From the NCBI RefSeq assembly GCF_030552475.1, contig NZ_JAUPED010000007.1, positions 1 to 64,000 on the forward strand: 64,000 bases of DNA, given 5' to 3'. Position 1 is the stretch's first letter, and each line of letters opens with the position of its first letter. Below, piece by piece: positions 55,659-64,000 of the stretch. The position numbers were made by a program, and so were the translations under genes. This DNA comes from Mariniflexile sp. AS56. Lineage in GTDB: Bacteria > Bacteroidota > Bacteroidia > Flavobacteriales > Flavobacteriaceae. The notes below the pieces were generated by a model. The model did not search any database and was not told the DNA's origin. It saw only the letters and a list, made by a program, of their open reading frames with translations.

Positions 55659-58643
55659 ATGACAAAGACAAAAACATTATATCTAGTACTAGTTGCCATT
55701 TCCTTAATGTTACCTTTTTCGGGTAAAGCACAGGAAGTTAATATTTTAAACGATATTACAGCAGCTATTACAAATAGATCAGGAGATAAATTGAGCGGTG
55801 TATTAGTATCGGCGACTAAAGCAAAAAATACAGCTGTATCCAATATTGATGGAACATTTACTGTTCAAGCTCAAGATAAGGACGTGCTTATTATTACGAG
55901 TTTAGGTTACGAGAAAATGGTAGTTTACGTTAAACAAGGCCGTCTAGAGAATGAAACTATTGTATTAAAAGAATGGGGTGTTATTAATCCAGAAGAGAAT
56001 ATTAATATTGCACTACGAAGCCTACCTTTTGAAAGAATAACAGGTTCTGTTGAACGTATAACAGGAGATGAACTAAGTGATTTTCCTACAAGGTCTGTTC
56101 ATGAAGCTTTAGCAGGGAGGTTATCTGGCGTCTCTACATCTTACGGTAGTACAGAAACAGTAACGGAAAATTTTGGAAACAATATTCGTAATCAAGGTGG
56201 ATTGCAAATATATGTAGATGGTATACCAACAGGAGAAATTGTACTTACACCAAGCGAGGTTGATGATGTTATAATAGCTAAAGATTATGGTTCTAGTTTT
56301 ATGTATGGAACTCTAGGAGCAACAGGAGGTATTATAGTAAACTCTAAGCATGGAGCTCCAGCAGGGCAATCTCTAAAGTTTAAATCTAGATCGGGTGTAC
56401 GTACGTCTGGGTTTTTACCTAGTTTGATGAACGCACAAGATTATGCAACAAATTATAATATAGCTTTAACTAATGATGGGTTTTCTCCTATTTACTCAGA
56501 GAATGATATTAACGATTACAAAACGGGTGCAAATCCAATAAAAAATCCTAATAATGATTATTATAAGGATTTTGTAAACGGAATCGCTAATTATAATCAT
56601 ATTACTGGTGATTTTTCTGGAGGTAGTGAAACGGTTCAATATTTTTCACATTTAGGGTATTATGGTACAGATGGTATTGAAAGTGTTGGAGCAGGACGAA
56701 GCGTATCACGTTTAAGATTGAATAACAATGTGCAAATTAAATTTAGTGACGCTGGCAATGTAAATATTGGTATTGGTGGTAGTTTTACTAAAAGAAAAGT
56801 GCCTACTCTAACATCTGATGCTCTTTTTAGCACCATGTCTAGCTACCCTGCAAATGCTTTGCCTTATAAAATAAATGATTCAATTTATGGAAGAACTTCA
56901 GAGTACGGAACAAACCTGTTAGCGCGGTTAGATGATAACGCACCAGTGACTGAAGATTCTCGTAGAGATGCCTTTGCTCGTATTGGACTAGATTTAAATT
57001 TGGATGATCTTACAGAAGGATTATCGTTTAAAAGTTTGGTAGGGATGTATACTTTTAACGTTATATCTAAAACTAGAAATTATTCTGTTAATATGGCGCA
57101 ACCTGTATTTACTTTAAATAATGATGGGTCGTACACTACAACATACAGAAATTATAGCAGTGGGAATACAAGTGCTACTTGGGGTAAAGCAGGGGATCGT
57201 GTGGATAGAACACAATTTATTAATGCTAATTTACATTATGATCGTGATTTTTCAGAAGATCATAAGGTTATTGCTGATTTAGTGTATTCTAATCAGAAAT
57301 TAACTGGAAATAATCTAAATCAAAGTACTATTTTTAGAAATATAGGACTTACCGTGAACTATTTATTTAAAAACAAATATGTGTTGGAAGGTAAAGTGTT
57401 AAATTCACCAATACGTCAATTATCTCAGGATGAAAGAAGTAAAATTAATTATGATGGTGGTGCAGCCTGGTTGATGCACAAAGAAGATTTTTTAAGCCAT
57501 GCAACTTGGTTAAATTTCTTAAAATTAAGAGGTAATTTTGGTGTTCAATCTAGACCAGTTAGTCAGTTCTTTATTTCTGAAAATTTATACGGAGGCTCTG
57601 GTGGCGGTACTTTTGGAACACGAAATCAAAATTCTGGTGCTGGGGGAGCAAATAGAATTTTTACGGGTTCAAGCTTAGTTTCTCCTAAACAAGAATATTT
57701 AAGTTTAGGTGCCGATTTTCAGATGTTTAACTCTAAGGTAAATGGACAGATTAATTATTTTAATATTCGTAATTACGATCAGGTTGTTGTTCCTACAAAC
57801 TTGTATGCACTCATACCTACGAGTTATGTGGAGTTAGAAAACTATGGTGATTCTAGATTACGTGGTATGGATGGCAGTATTTCATATAAAAGTAAAGTAG
57901 GAGAGGTGTCATACAGGTTAGGTATAAACGCTACTTATAGTTTAAGTTATGATACAGAATCTAATTCTGTTATTTATCCAGAAGCAGAAGCCCAACGTAA
58001 TTCTATGGGTAATAATGGTGGTCGTATTCTTGGTTTACAAGCAGTAGGTATTTTTCAAAATGAGGCAGAAATAGCTGCAGCTGCACCACAATTATTTGGT
58101 GAAGTTAAGCCGGGAGATATCCGTTATAGTGATTATAATAGAGATGGTTTTATTGATGAAAGAGATTATCATGAGATTGGAAATTCATCACGAGTTTTTT
58201 ACGGAGTAAATTATTTTATGAGTTATAAAGACTGGAGCTTTAGTATTCATGGAAATGGAGAGTTAGGAGGCAGTTATGTTGAGAATTTAAACTGGAGTCC
58301 GGGCACAAATAACTATACGAATAGCTTATCTCAAAGTTGGCCAGTAACTAATAGTTTGCCTAGACTGACTACTTTGGATAATACTAATAATTATAGAAAT
58401 TCTTCATTTTGGTTAAAAAATGCAGGGTATTTTAATTTTAGAAGCGTTATGGTTTCATTTGCTTTACCTGATACCTTTTTAAAGAATGTTGGTATAGAAG
58501 AATTAAAATTCTCTGCTTCTGGAAAAAATCTTTTTATAATATCTTCAAATAATGATGATAGATTTATGCCAAATAGAAGCGCTGGGTATACTCAAGCTCC
58601 TGTTTTAAAAGCATTTGAATTAGGTATGGAAGTGACATTTTAA
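55659..58643 (+). CDS. susC: SusC-like TonB-dependent transporter 2, divergent plug
   Basis: This protein of about 994 residues starts at ATG 55659 (MTKTKTLYLVLVAISLMLPF, cleavage after GKAQ); an ATG at 55635 would add a non-signal extension. The regulatory-like domain is shortened (KLSGVLVSATKAKNTAVSNI to LGYEKMV). In place of the usual EVVVTGYG TonB-box segment it reads EWGVINPEENINIALRSLPF. The plug is recognisable but diverged (HEALAGRLSGVSTSYGSTET, LQIYVDGIPTGEIV, FMYGTLGATGGIIVNSKHG). The barrel ends ELGMEVTF. This matches the group of SusC proteins with atypical plugs that partner a second SusD, and probably transports a different oligosaccharide from SusC1. Confidence 0.85.
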   Translation: MTKTKTLYLVLVAISLMLPFSGKAQEVNILNDITAAITNRSGDKLSGVLVSATKAKNTAVSNIDGTFTVQAQDKDVLIITSLGYEKMVVYVKQGRLENETIVLKEWGVINPEENINIALRSLPFERITGSVERITGDELSDFPTRSVHEALAGRLSGVSTSYGSTETVTENFGNNIRNQGGLQIYVDGIPTGEIVLTPSEVDDVIIAKDYGSSFMYGTLGATGGIIVNSKHGAPAGQSLKFKSRSGVRTSGFLPSLMNAQDYATNYNIALTNDGFSPIYSENDINDYKTGANPIKNPNNDYYKDFVNGIANYNHITGDFSGGSETVQYFSHLGYYGTDGIESVGAGRSVSRLRLNNNVQIKFSDAGNVNIGIGGSFTKRKVPTLTSDALFSTMSSYPANALPYKINDSIYGRTSEYGTNLLARLDDNAPVTEDSRRDAFARIGLDLNLDDLTEGLSFKSLVGMYTFNVISKTRNYSVNMAQPVFTLNNDGSYTTTYRNYSSGNTSATWGKAGDRVDRTQFINANLHYDRDFSEDHKVIADLVYSNQKLTGNNLNQSTIFRNIGLTVNYLFKNKYVLEGKVLNSPIRQLSQDERSKINYDGGAAWLMHKEDFLSHATWLNFLKLRGNFGVQSRPVSQFFISENLYGGSGGGTFGTRNQNSGAGGANRIFTGSSLVSPKQEYLSLGADFQMFNSKVNGQINYFNIRNYDQVVVPTNLYALIPTSYVELENYGDSRLRGMDGSISYKSKVGEVSYRLGINATYSLSYDTESNSVIYPEAEAQRNSMGNNGGRILGLQAVGIFQNEAEIAAAAPQLFGEVKPGDIRYSDYNRDGFIDERDYHEIGNSSRVFYGVNYFMSYKDWSFSIHGNGELGGSYVENLNWSPGTNNYTNSLSQSWPVTNSLPRLTTLDNTNNYRNSSFWLKNAGYFNFRSVMVSFALPDTFLKNVGIEELKFSASGKNLFIISSNNDDRFMPNRSAGYTQAPVLKAFELGMEVTF

Positions 58644-58660
58644 TTAAAAAAATTTAGAAG

Positions 58661-60364
58661 ATGAAAAAATATAGAATACTTTGTTTAATAGTAATGTCGG
58701 TTATAGGAATTTCTTGTTCCGATGAGTTTACTGTAATAGTACCGACTAATGACCTGACTGAAGGCGAAGTTTTTAATGATGTATTGAGAGTTCGTACTTT
58801 TTTAAACCCCGCATATTCTGGAGTAAGCAGTACACCATGGTTTTCGCTTGAATATTACACTAATAATGCAGTTAATGTTACAGGAGCTGAAAGTGCTGCT
58901 GTTTCTGGAGCTACGGCGGAAGCTTCACCCGTTAGTGGACAATGGAGCTCTGCCATGAATCAAATTTTTAAAATAAACGAATATTTTAAATCGGGATTCG
59001 ATATTAAGTATGATACTTTTAGTGAGGAATATAGTAATGCTTTAATGCGAAGATTAAGAGGTGAGGCGTTTGGTTTAAGAGCTTATTATAAATGGTTATT
59101 GCTTAAAAATTTTGCTGGCCCATCCGCAACCAATGGTGAGATGTTGGGTTTCCCTATTGTTGATGAGTTTATAACTCAAGAGGAGGTGAATAACGTACCA
59201 AGAAGTAGCTATTTAGAATGTTATAAAAACATTCAGAAAGATTTAGATAGTTCGTATAAATATATAGATGTTTTACGTTATTCTGGTAGCGGTGATATAG
59301 ATGGTGTTAGAGAAACAAGTAGAATATCAAGAGAAGTTATTTTATCCCTTAAAGCTAGAATGGCTGTATTTGCAGCAAGTCCTGCATATGCTCAAATTTC
59401 ATGGCAAGAAGCAGCAGAAACCGCTTATGAGGCTATTATAGAAATAGATGGTGGTGTTTTATCCGACCTTCAAGCTTTTGGTAATTTTAATAATACAGAA
59501 AATAGAGATCATTTATGGCGCAGAAGCTACAGTTCAAGTGGTAGTTTAGAACAAGAGTATTATCCACCATCAATGTTTGGTAGAGGTACTTCGAATCCTA
59601 GTCAGAATTTAGTAGATGCTTTTCCAGATAGTAATGGTTATCCAATTAATCATCCTAGTTCTATTTATAATGGTATCAATCCATACCAAAATAGAGATAA
59701 CCGTTTTGAACGATTTATTTTTCATAATGGATTAAATGATTTTAGAAATTCGTACATTGAAGTTTTTCCAGGAGGACAAGATGCCAATGGAGCGTTACGT
59801 AAGCGTGCTACACGTACAGGATATTATATGAAAAAGTATTTGAGTGATCAGGTTAATTTGGATACAGATCAAACATCAGATGGCAGATCAGATTACAAGG
59901 TGTATGCTGTGTTTACTAGGGCTGGTTTGTATTTAGATTTTGCTGAAGCTGCAATAGAAGCTTATGGGGTAAATGGTAAATCTGGTACTATGATGTTTTC
60001 TGCTAAGGATGCAATAACTAAAGTTCGTACTAGACCAGGAACAGGCTTTTCCAACGATGTGTATATTGATGAAGCGGATGATTATTTAAACTCTTTTAGA
60101 GATTTAGTACATAATGAGCGCCGTTTAGAATTTGCATTTGAGGGAGAATACTTTTATGATGTAAGACGTTGGAAATTATCAAAAGGGGATTTAAGTACGC
60201 CAGTAATGGGTATTTCGGTGAATAAATTGGCAGACAATACCTATACATACGAATCTAAAGAAGTGGAAGCAAGAAATTTTACAGACCGTATGTACTATAA
60301 TCCAATTCCAAGAAACGAGGTACTAACATCTAAAGCATTAGTTCAAAATGCTGGATGGGAATAA
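58661..60364 (+). CDS. susD: SusD-like surface lipoprotein 2
   Basis: This 567-residue lipoprotein (VMSVIGISC, Cys19) has SusD features: LTEGEVFNDVLRVRTFLNPA, RRLRGEAFGLRAYYKWLLLK (TPR region), LYLDFAEAAIEAYG, VHNERRLEFAFEGEYFYDVR and a closing YYNPIPRNEVLT. It is quite different from SusD1, as its SusC2 partner is from SusC1, so it presumably recognises another ligand. It is spaced 17 bp from susC2 and 46 bp from the last gene of the operon. Confidence 0.88.
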   Translation: MKKYRILCLIVMSVIGISCSDEFTVIVPTNDLTEGEVFNDVLRVRTFLNPAYSGVSSTPWFSLEYYTNNAVNVTGAESAAVSGATAEASPVSGQWSSAMNQIFKINEYFKSGFDIKYDTFSEEYSNALMRRLRGEAFGLRAYYKWLLLKNFAGPSATNGEMLGFPIVDEFITQEEVNNVPRSSYLECYKNIQKDLDSSYKYIDVLRYSGSGDIDGVRETSRISREVILSLKARMAVFAASPAYAQISWQEAAETAYEAIIEIDGGVLSDLQAFGNFNNTENRDHLWRRSYSSSGSLEQEYYPPSMFGRGTSNPSQNLVDAFPDSNGYPINHPSSIYNGINPYQNRDNRFERFIFHNGLNDFRNSYIEVFPGGQDANGALRKRATRTGYYMKKYLSDQVNLDTDQTSDGRSDYKVYAVFTRAGLYLDFAEAAIEAYGVNGKSGTMMFSAKDAITKVRTRPGTGFSNDVYIDEADDYLNSFRDLVHNERRLEFAFEGEYFYDVRRWKLSKGDLSTPVMGISVNKLADNTYTYESKEVEARNFTDRMYYNPIPRNEVLTSKALVQNAGWE

Positions 60365-60410
60365 TAAATAAGTTACGCTTAAAAAATTTAAAAATTTAAA
60401 ATTTAAAAAC

Positions 60411-61331
60411 ATGAAATATAAAAATTGTTTATTCTTTGTGCTTCTGCTATCAGTAGTTGTGTCTTGTGATCCTTATGAAGACTATATTGTTGATACGGCA
60501 GGATATAAAACGGTGTATTTTCCTTATCAAAATTTAGAGCGTTCAGCTGTCTCTGGTGAAGGATTAGAGATCCAATTAGGGGTGTTCCTTGGTGGGGTTA
60601 GAGAAAATAATAACAGTGAAGAAGTTACTTTTGAAATCGACGAAACGCTTTTAGATGGAACCGATTATACATTGTTGCCTAGTGATTATTATACTTTAGG
60701 AAATAATTCTAAAATAACTATTGAAAAAGGAGAGTATTTAGGATTATTAGCAGTGAAGTTTGATTCTTTAAAATTGGCTGGAGACACTAATTTAAAAGAA
60801 TTTAAATACGCTTTACCTTTAAAATTGTTAACTTCATCTACCGACTCAATTTTGGATGGTAAAGGGCATGCTGTTTTTCCTATTAAACTCATGAATACTT
60901 ATGCAGGAAACTTTTATCAAGTAGGAAGCTTAAAGGAGTTTTTTACTGCTAGTAAAGTACTTGATACCGCCTATGTTTATGGTGATTATGGTGATTTAAC
61001 TTCAGATATAAATATACGTACTTTAAGTTCAGATATGATGAATACCGTAACGGTAGATGGTGTTTCAAATCGTGGTGGAGATAATTACTCGATGCAATTA
61101 CGAGTAAATCCTCAAGACAATTCGGTTGAAATTCTTCCAGTGGCTTCCTCAGATTACCAGGTGGCGTCTAATGGAGCAAGTACTTGGGATCCTGTAAAAC
61201 GAATTTTTAATTTAAAATATAAATATAGTTTTGGAGATAAAGATTTTGAAATAGAAGAGGCATTAACATTTCGAAATAGAATTCGTGACGGAATTAATGA
61301 ATGGCGTTGGGAAGGTTTTCCAGGTAATTAA
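60411..61331 (+). CDS. DUF1735-like surface glycan-binding lipoprotein
   Basis: This 306-residue lipoprotein (SVVVSC, then DPYEDY) has an N-terminal beta-sandwich of the BT_3987/DUF1735 type (VYFPYQNLERS, EVTFEIDETLLDGTDYTLLP, DYYTLGNNSKITIEKGEYLG, with KFALP-like EFKYALPLKL) and a second beta domain from about residue 160 (TYAGNFYQVGSLKEFFTASK to GINEWRWEGFPG) similar to DUF4361-type partners. Such proteins follow susD genes and bind glycan at the surface in place of SusE/F. No catalytic residues are seen. A strong terminator ends the operon directly after it. Confidence 0.75.
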   Translation: MKYKNCLFFVLLLSVVVSCDPYEDYIVDTAGYKTVYFPYQNLERSAVSGEGLEIQLGVFLGGVRENNNSEEVTFEIDETLLDGTDYTLLPSDYYTLGNNSKITIEKGEYLGLLAVKFDSLKLAGDTNLKEFKYALPLKLLTSSTDSILDGKGHAVFPIKLMNTYAGNFYQVGSLKEFFTASKVLDTAYVYGDYGDLTSDINIRTLSSDMMNTVTVDGVSNRGGDNYSMQLRVNPQDNSVEILPVASSDYQVASNGASTWDPVKRIFNLKYKYSFGDKDFEIEEALTFRNRIRDGINEWRWEGFPGN

Positions 61332-61382
61332 TTAAGGTTAATAGAAAATTATATTAGTTAGTTTTTTGAGTTAGTTTGTATT

Positions 61383-61417
61383 GAAGGCTGTCTATTAAAA
61401 GACGGCCTTCTTTTGTT
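61383..61417 (+). terminator. Strong terminator of the Sus operon
   Basis: GAAGGCTGTCT at 61383-61393 pairs with AGACGGCCTTC at 61400-61410 (11 bp, one G-T pair), then TTTTGTT. It is well placed 50 bp after the last Sus-operon stop. Confidence 0.85.
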
Positions 61418-61441
61418 AATATCTAGTGTCATTTAACTTTG
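61412..61441 (+). promoter_or_regulatory. Candidate Bacteroidetes promoter for the broken sulfatase
   Basis: TTTG at 61412-61415 (-33 like) and TAACTTTG at 61434-61441 (-7, TAnnTTTG) are 18 bp apart, near the usual 19-21. It lies 90 bp before the start at 61532. If real, it still drives a dead gene. Confidence 0.4.
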
Positions 61442-61531
61442 TAATGTCTTGAAAATTAATTTACATCTTCTGTAAAAAGAAATTAAGTCGTTTATGTTTA
61501 TCAATAAATTTTATCATATTAATACATTATT

Positions 61532-62490
61532 ATGTCAAAATTTTATATAGTTGTTATAGTAATATTATTTTATTCTGGTAATATTAAAAAACAAACGAAT
61601 GAAATGGCAAAGCCGAATATTGTATTTGTTTTTACAGACGATCAAACCTATTCTTCCATACATGATTTAGGTAACGATGAGATAATCACTCCTGCAATGG
61701 ACAAAATGGTTCAAGAGGGTACAACTTTTACGCACGCTTATAATATGGGGTCTTGGAGCGGTGCTGTTTGTGCAGCTTCTAGGGCTATGTTATTTTCTGG
61801 AAGATTAGTATGGAGAGCTAATGTATTTAGACAAAATTGGGCTAAAAATGATTCGATAGAAAAAAGTTGGGGAAAATTGATGGAAAGCACTGGTTATGAT
61901 ATATATATGACAGGTAAGTGGCATGTAGATGCTCCAGCCGATAAAGTGTTTCAAAACACCATTCATGTATGTGCAAGAATGCCGAGTGATGCTTGGATGC
62001 AATTAAAAAATAGGAGCTAAAATAGACTCCCTATTAAAAAAAATTAATACTAATTTTGAAAGTATAATGCCAAATGGCTATAATAGGTCCTTAATTAAGT
62101 GAAAGTGATTCAACATGGATGCCTTACGATGTAAGTAAAGGAGGCTTCTGGAAAGGAGTGAAACATTGGAGTGAAGTATTAAAGGATGATGCCATTGGTT
62201 TTATTGAGGCAGCTAAGACAAAAGACACGCCGTTCTTTATGTATCTAGCTTTTAATGCACCACATGATCCTGGACAAGCTCCAAAAGAATATCAAGATAT
62301 GTATGCTTTAGAAAACATATCTGTTCCTAAAAGTTTTTACCATAATACAAGTATAGAGATGATATTGCTAGTGGGAATAAAACGAGGGATGGAGCTTTAG
62401 CACCTAGTCCTAGAACTGAATACGCTGTGAAAGTTCATACTAAAGAATATTATGCCAGTATTACACATTTAAATGATCAAATATCACAAA
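61532..62490 (+). pseudogene. Broken S1 sulfatase
   Basis: The first 162 codons are intact from ATG 61532, with a short signal-like start, IVFVFTDDQTYSSIHDLGND (metal site) and the formylglycine motif CAASR (Cys80, C-x-A-S-R type), up to a premature stop at 62018-62020. After that the sulfatase continues in other frames: MPNGYNR near 62069, [20 protein letters not shown] near 62110, [20 protein letters not shown] near 62225 and VKVHTKEYYASITHLNDQIS near 62430. The text then ends abruptly. At least one stop and two frameshifts are present, and the C-terminal half is missing. Confidence 0.85.
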
Positions 62491-63004
62491 TAAAATAGCT
62501 TCAATAGACCCTTACCAGTGCTTACCTGTTGACCTTGTCATTGAAAAGACGAAAGACTGTGAATATGAATTGGTGATTTTAGGCGATCATAATTACGATG
62601 AACTTTGGGCAAAACTGGATGACACTTCTCATGCAGTAAAATTTAAGGGCTCTTGGGAACGAATAGAAGCGATTTCGGCATTTTTTAATTCTGAAATGGT
62701 AAGCAAAACTACCGGAGATGCTGCTGAGTTTTCTTTTATAGGAGCACGTTTTAAAGTTTTTGGACAACTGGGACGTCAAATTGGTTCTTTTGAAGTATAT
62801 GTCGATGGAAAATATATTGAAACTATTCGTTGTAACTATCCACCAGTTCCACAATCACCAATTTACCCGAGTTGGGTATTAACCAATGGCAAACACGTTA
62901 TAAAATTGGTGAAAACAGAGACCGAATTCAACAGACAAGTTACGATAGAAGTTTTTGCTGTGGAGGTGCGAAGTAATAATTATAAAACTAGGTGCAAGTT
63001 CTAG
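62491..63004 (+). pseudogene. Tail of another gene, with a carbohydrate-binding-like domain
   Basis: From about 62491 a continuous frame begins without a start codon (KIASIDPYQCLPVDLVIEKT, then KDCEYELVILGDHNYDELWA) and runs to TAG 63002-63004. The last 100 residues (SWERIEAISAFFNSEMVSKT, AEFSFIGARFKVFGQLGRQI, FEVYVDGKYIETIRC) have the strand pattern of a galactose-binding-like domain found at C-termini of fucosidases, esterases and other CAZymes. It does not resemble a sulfatase C-terminus, so a deletion seems to have joined two genes. An ATG-like start at 62570 inside it is not credible as a native start. Confidence 0.6.
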
Positions 63005-63165
63005 TAGAGTTATAACAAACATAGTAAAAGTGAGTAGTAATTAGTTTCCTTCACATAAAAACTCGAAAAAGTTTATTTGCACTGTGTCAAAAGAGTTGAA
63101 GATATTCTGAAAATACTTAAGTAATTGATTGTTTTAATGAAGAAATTCTCTTTTTTAGATGAGAC

Positions 63166-63221
63166 TTGTTTAAGTTTTAAAATCTCAGGTATATTATAAC
63201 CTGAGTTTTTTTATTAATTAC
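63166..63221. terminator. Bidirectional hairpin terminator, copy of the one at the left edge
   Basis: CTCAGGT at 63184-63190 pairs with ACCTGAG at 63199-63205, then seven T on the plus strand. Read on the minus strand, this stretch and its flanks match the sequence at 1-58 closely (shared ACCTGAGATTTTAAAACTTA and AATTAATAAA). The rest of 63005-63600 has no gene. Confidence 0.7.
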
Positions 63222-63504
63222 AAATCACTTTTGTAGAATAGGTTTACATCGCATAATAAAAGCAACACCTCAAATCATAGAAATAATTATACCAGAAAGT
63301 ACCTAAAAACTAATTTAGGAGAGTCTTAGCTACTCGTTTCATGTTATCTAAAAGTTCATTCAAGTCCACAATTATTTTTTAAAAAAAAGTATTAATATTA
63401 CCATTTTCCAACACATCATTGCATAGAAGAAAAGATCTTTGAATACTACAGAACTCATAGTCTGAATGGATGAGCTTGTGCTCAAAGTTAGGGAAAACGT
63501 TAAA

Positions 63505-63542
63505 GTGCTACATATAATCGTTTACACGGATATATGTAGCAC
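63505..63542 (-). terminator. 12-bp perfect hairpin downstream of the regulator
   Basis: GTGCTACATATA at 63505-63516 and TATATGTAGCAC at 63531-63542 are exactly complementary with a 14-nt loop. Relative to the minus-strand regulator that ends at 63602, the stem lies 60-100 nt past the stop and is followed by a weak T-rich stretch. Confidence 0.5.
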
Positions 63543-63601
63543 AGGTTTTAGGATAGCTTCTTTTTAAATTGCCATGAGTAAAAGAATTACTTGAAAAAAC
63601 A

Positions 63602-64000
63602 TTAAGTGTTTTCGAGCTTTTCGTTGTTATCTTTAAATTTTTTAGCGAAATCAGTAGGAGACATGTTGTAAGCTTGTTTAAAACATTTACTAAAATATTT
63701 AGGGTCGTTAAAGCCCGTCATTATGCAAATTTCAGAAATTAATAAACCAGAATTTTGTTCTATAATTTGAACAGCTCGCTTTAGTCTATAATTTCTAATA
63801 AACTCATTTGCCGATGTACCCGTTAATTGAGTAAGTTTTCTGTAAAGAACAGAATGACTCATATTCATTTCTTTTTTAAATGTATGGGCTGTAAAATCAG
63901 GGTCATTGAAGTTTTTGTCTAATACTTCATAAGCTTTATGCACAAATACATCATCAATAGAATCTAAATTTGTGTTTTCGGGATTGAAATCAAGCTTAAC
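63602..64000 (-). CDS. AraC-type DNA-binding C-terminus, probably of a hybrid two-component regulator (partial)
   Basis: The frame is open from the stop at 63602 to the window edge, so the N-terminus is missing. The visible 132 residues end in an AraC/XylS double helix-turn-helix: SHSVLYRKLTQLTGTSANEF (first HTH), RLKRAVQIIEQNSGLLISEI, then MTGFNDPKYFSKCFKQAYNM (second HTH) and SPTDFAKKFK. The stretch before it (LDFNPENTNLDSIDDVFVHK) is like the linker after the receiver domain of Bacteroidetes hybrid two-component systems, which sense glycan fragments in the periplasm and switch on the neighbouring Sus locus. A stand-alone AraC regulator is possible. Convergent with the Sus locus. Confidence 0.8.
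   Translation of the reverse strand, partial: VKLDFNPENTNLDSIDDVFVHKAYEVLDKNFNDPDFTAHTFKKEMNMSHSVLYRKLTQLTGTSANEFIRNYRLKRAVQIIEQNSGLLISEICIMTGFNDPKYFSKCFKQAYNMSPTDFAKKFKDNNEKLENT

Noticed and set aside
60390-60410. Repeated AAAATTTAAA run before the DUF1735-like gene as an operator
   Set aside because: Plain AT-rich sequence within an operon gap of 46 bp; no symmetry beyond what low complexity gives.
62570-63004. 144-codon gene starting at 62570
   Set aside because: The coherent frame continues upstream of that start to about 62491 and lacks any start codon, so it is the tail of a truncated gene.
1-64000. CRISPR arrays, rRNA genes, complete tRNA genes, riboswitches
   Set aside because: No regularly spaced repeats, no rRNA text, no full cloverleaf and no conserved riboswitch core were seen on either strand; only a 14-base tRNA-like remnant at 4376.

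Overview
The window comes from an AT-rich genome of the Bacteroidota, most likely a marine member of the Flavobacteriia. Signs of this are tandem SusC/SusD pairs, type IX secretion (T9SS) C-terminal sorting domains, Bacteroidetes-type lipoprotein signals (Cys followed by acidic residues), TAnnTTTG-type promoters and a BfmA/BtgA mobilisation protein. The dominant content is one very large same-strand polysaccharide-utilisation locus (about 5.6-63 kb) whose enzymes point to a sulfated, L-fucose-rich glycan such as algal fucoidan.

Layout. (1) 1-5.6 kb is the end of a mobile element. It holds gene remnants, a diverged direct repeat, a mobilisation protein, a replication-like protein, a tyrosine recombinase on the minus strand, a perfect 14-bp inverted repeat, a probable tRNA 3'-end attachment remnant, and a second, heavily decayed integrase. 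(2) 5.66-13.17 kb is a tightly packed L-fucose (or L-galactose-type sugar) catabolic operon: Zn-dependent dehydrogenase, UxaA-type dehydratase, UxaB-type oxidoreductase, fuconolactonase-like amidohydrolase, SDR dehydrogenase, FucP symporter and a mutarotase. No final aldolase or hydrolase is present. (3) 13.86-43.94 kb is the degradative block: GH97, four S1 sulfatases, one intact and one broken GH29, four parallel-beta-helix enzymes resembling GH141, a DUF1080 protein next to a beta-propeller/cytochrome c dehydrogenase, a GH29 with a C-terminal F5/8-like domain, and GH95. (4) 43.96-47.1 kb is a graveyard of at least three decayed secreted genes, including an iduronate-sulfatase-like gene and a GH43-like gene. 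(5) 47.36-61.33 kb is the binding and uptake block: a T9SS-exported protein of unknown fold, an FN3-FISUMP lipoprotein, SusC1-SusD1-SusC2-SusD2 and a DUF1735-like surface lipoprotein, closed by a strong terminator. (6) 61.5-63.0 kb is a broken sulfatase joined to the tail of another gene. (7) At the right edge, on the minus strand, is the AraC-type C-terminus of a regulator, probably a hybrid two-component system.

How it works together (inference): outer-membrane SusCD pairs and surface lipoproteins capture and import sulfated oligosaccharides. Periplasmic S1 sulfatases remove sulfate. GH29, GH95 and GH141-like enzymes release L-fucose, and GH97 removes another alpha-linked sugar. FucP carries the monosaccharide into the cytoplasm, where the non-phosphorylating dehydrogenase/lactonase/dehydratase route oxidises it. 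The adjacent DUF1080 and cytochrome-linked dehydrogenase genes suggest an extra oxidative way of breaking glycosidic bonds, and are the best candidate for an under-described activity. Repeated pseudogenes show that the locus is being remodelled. All function calls come from reading motifs and family resemblance by eye; no database search was run.
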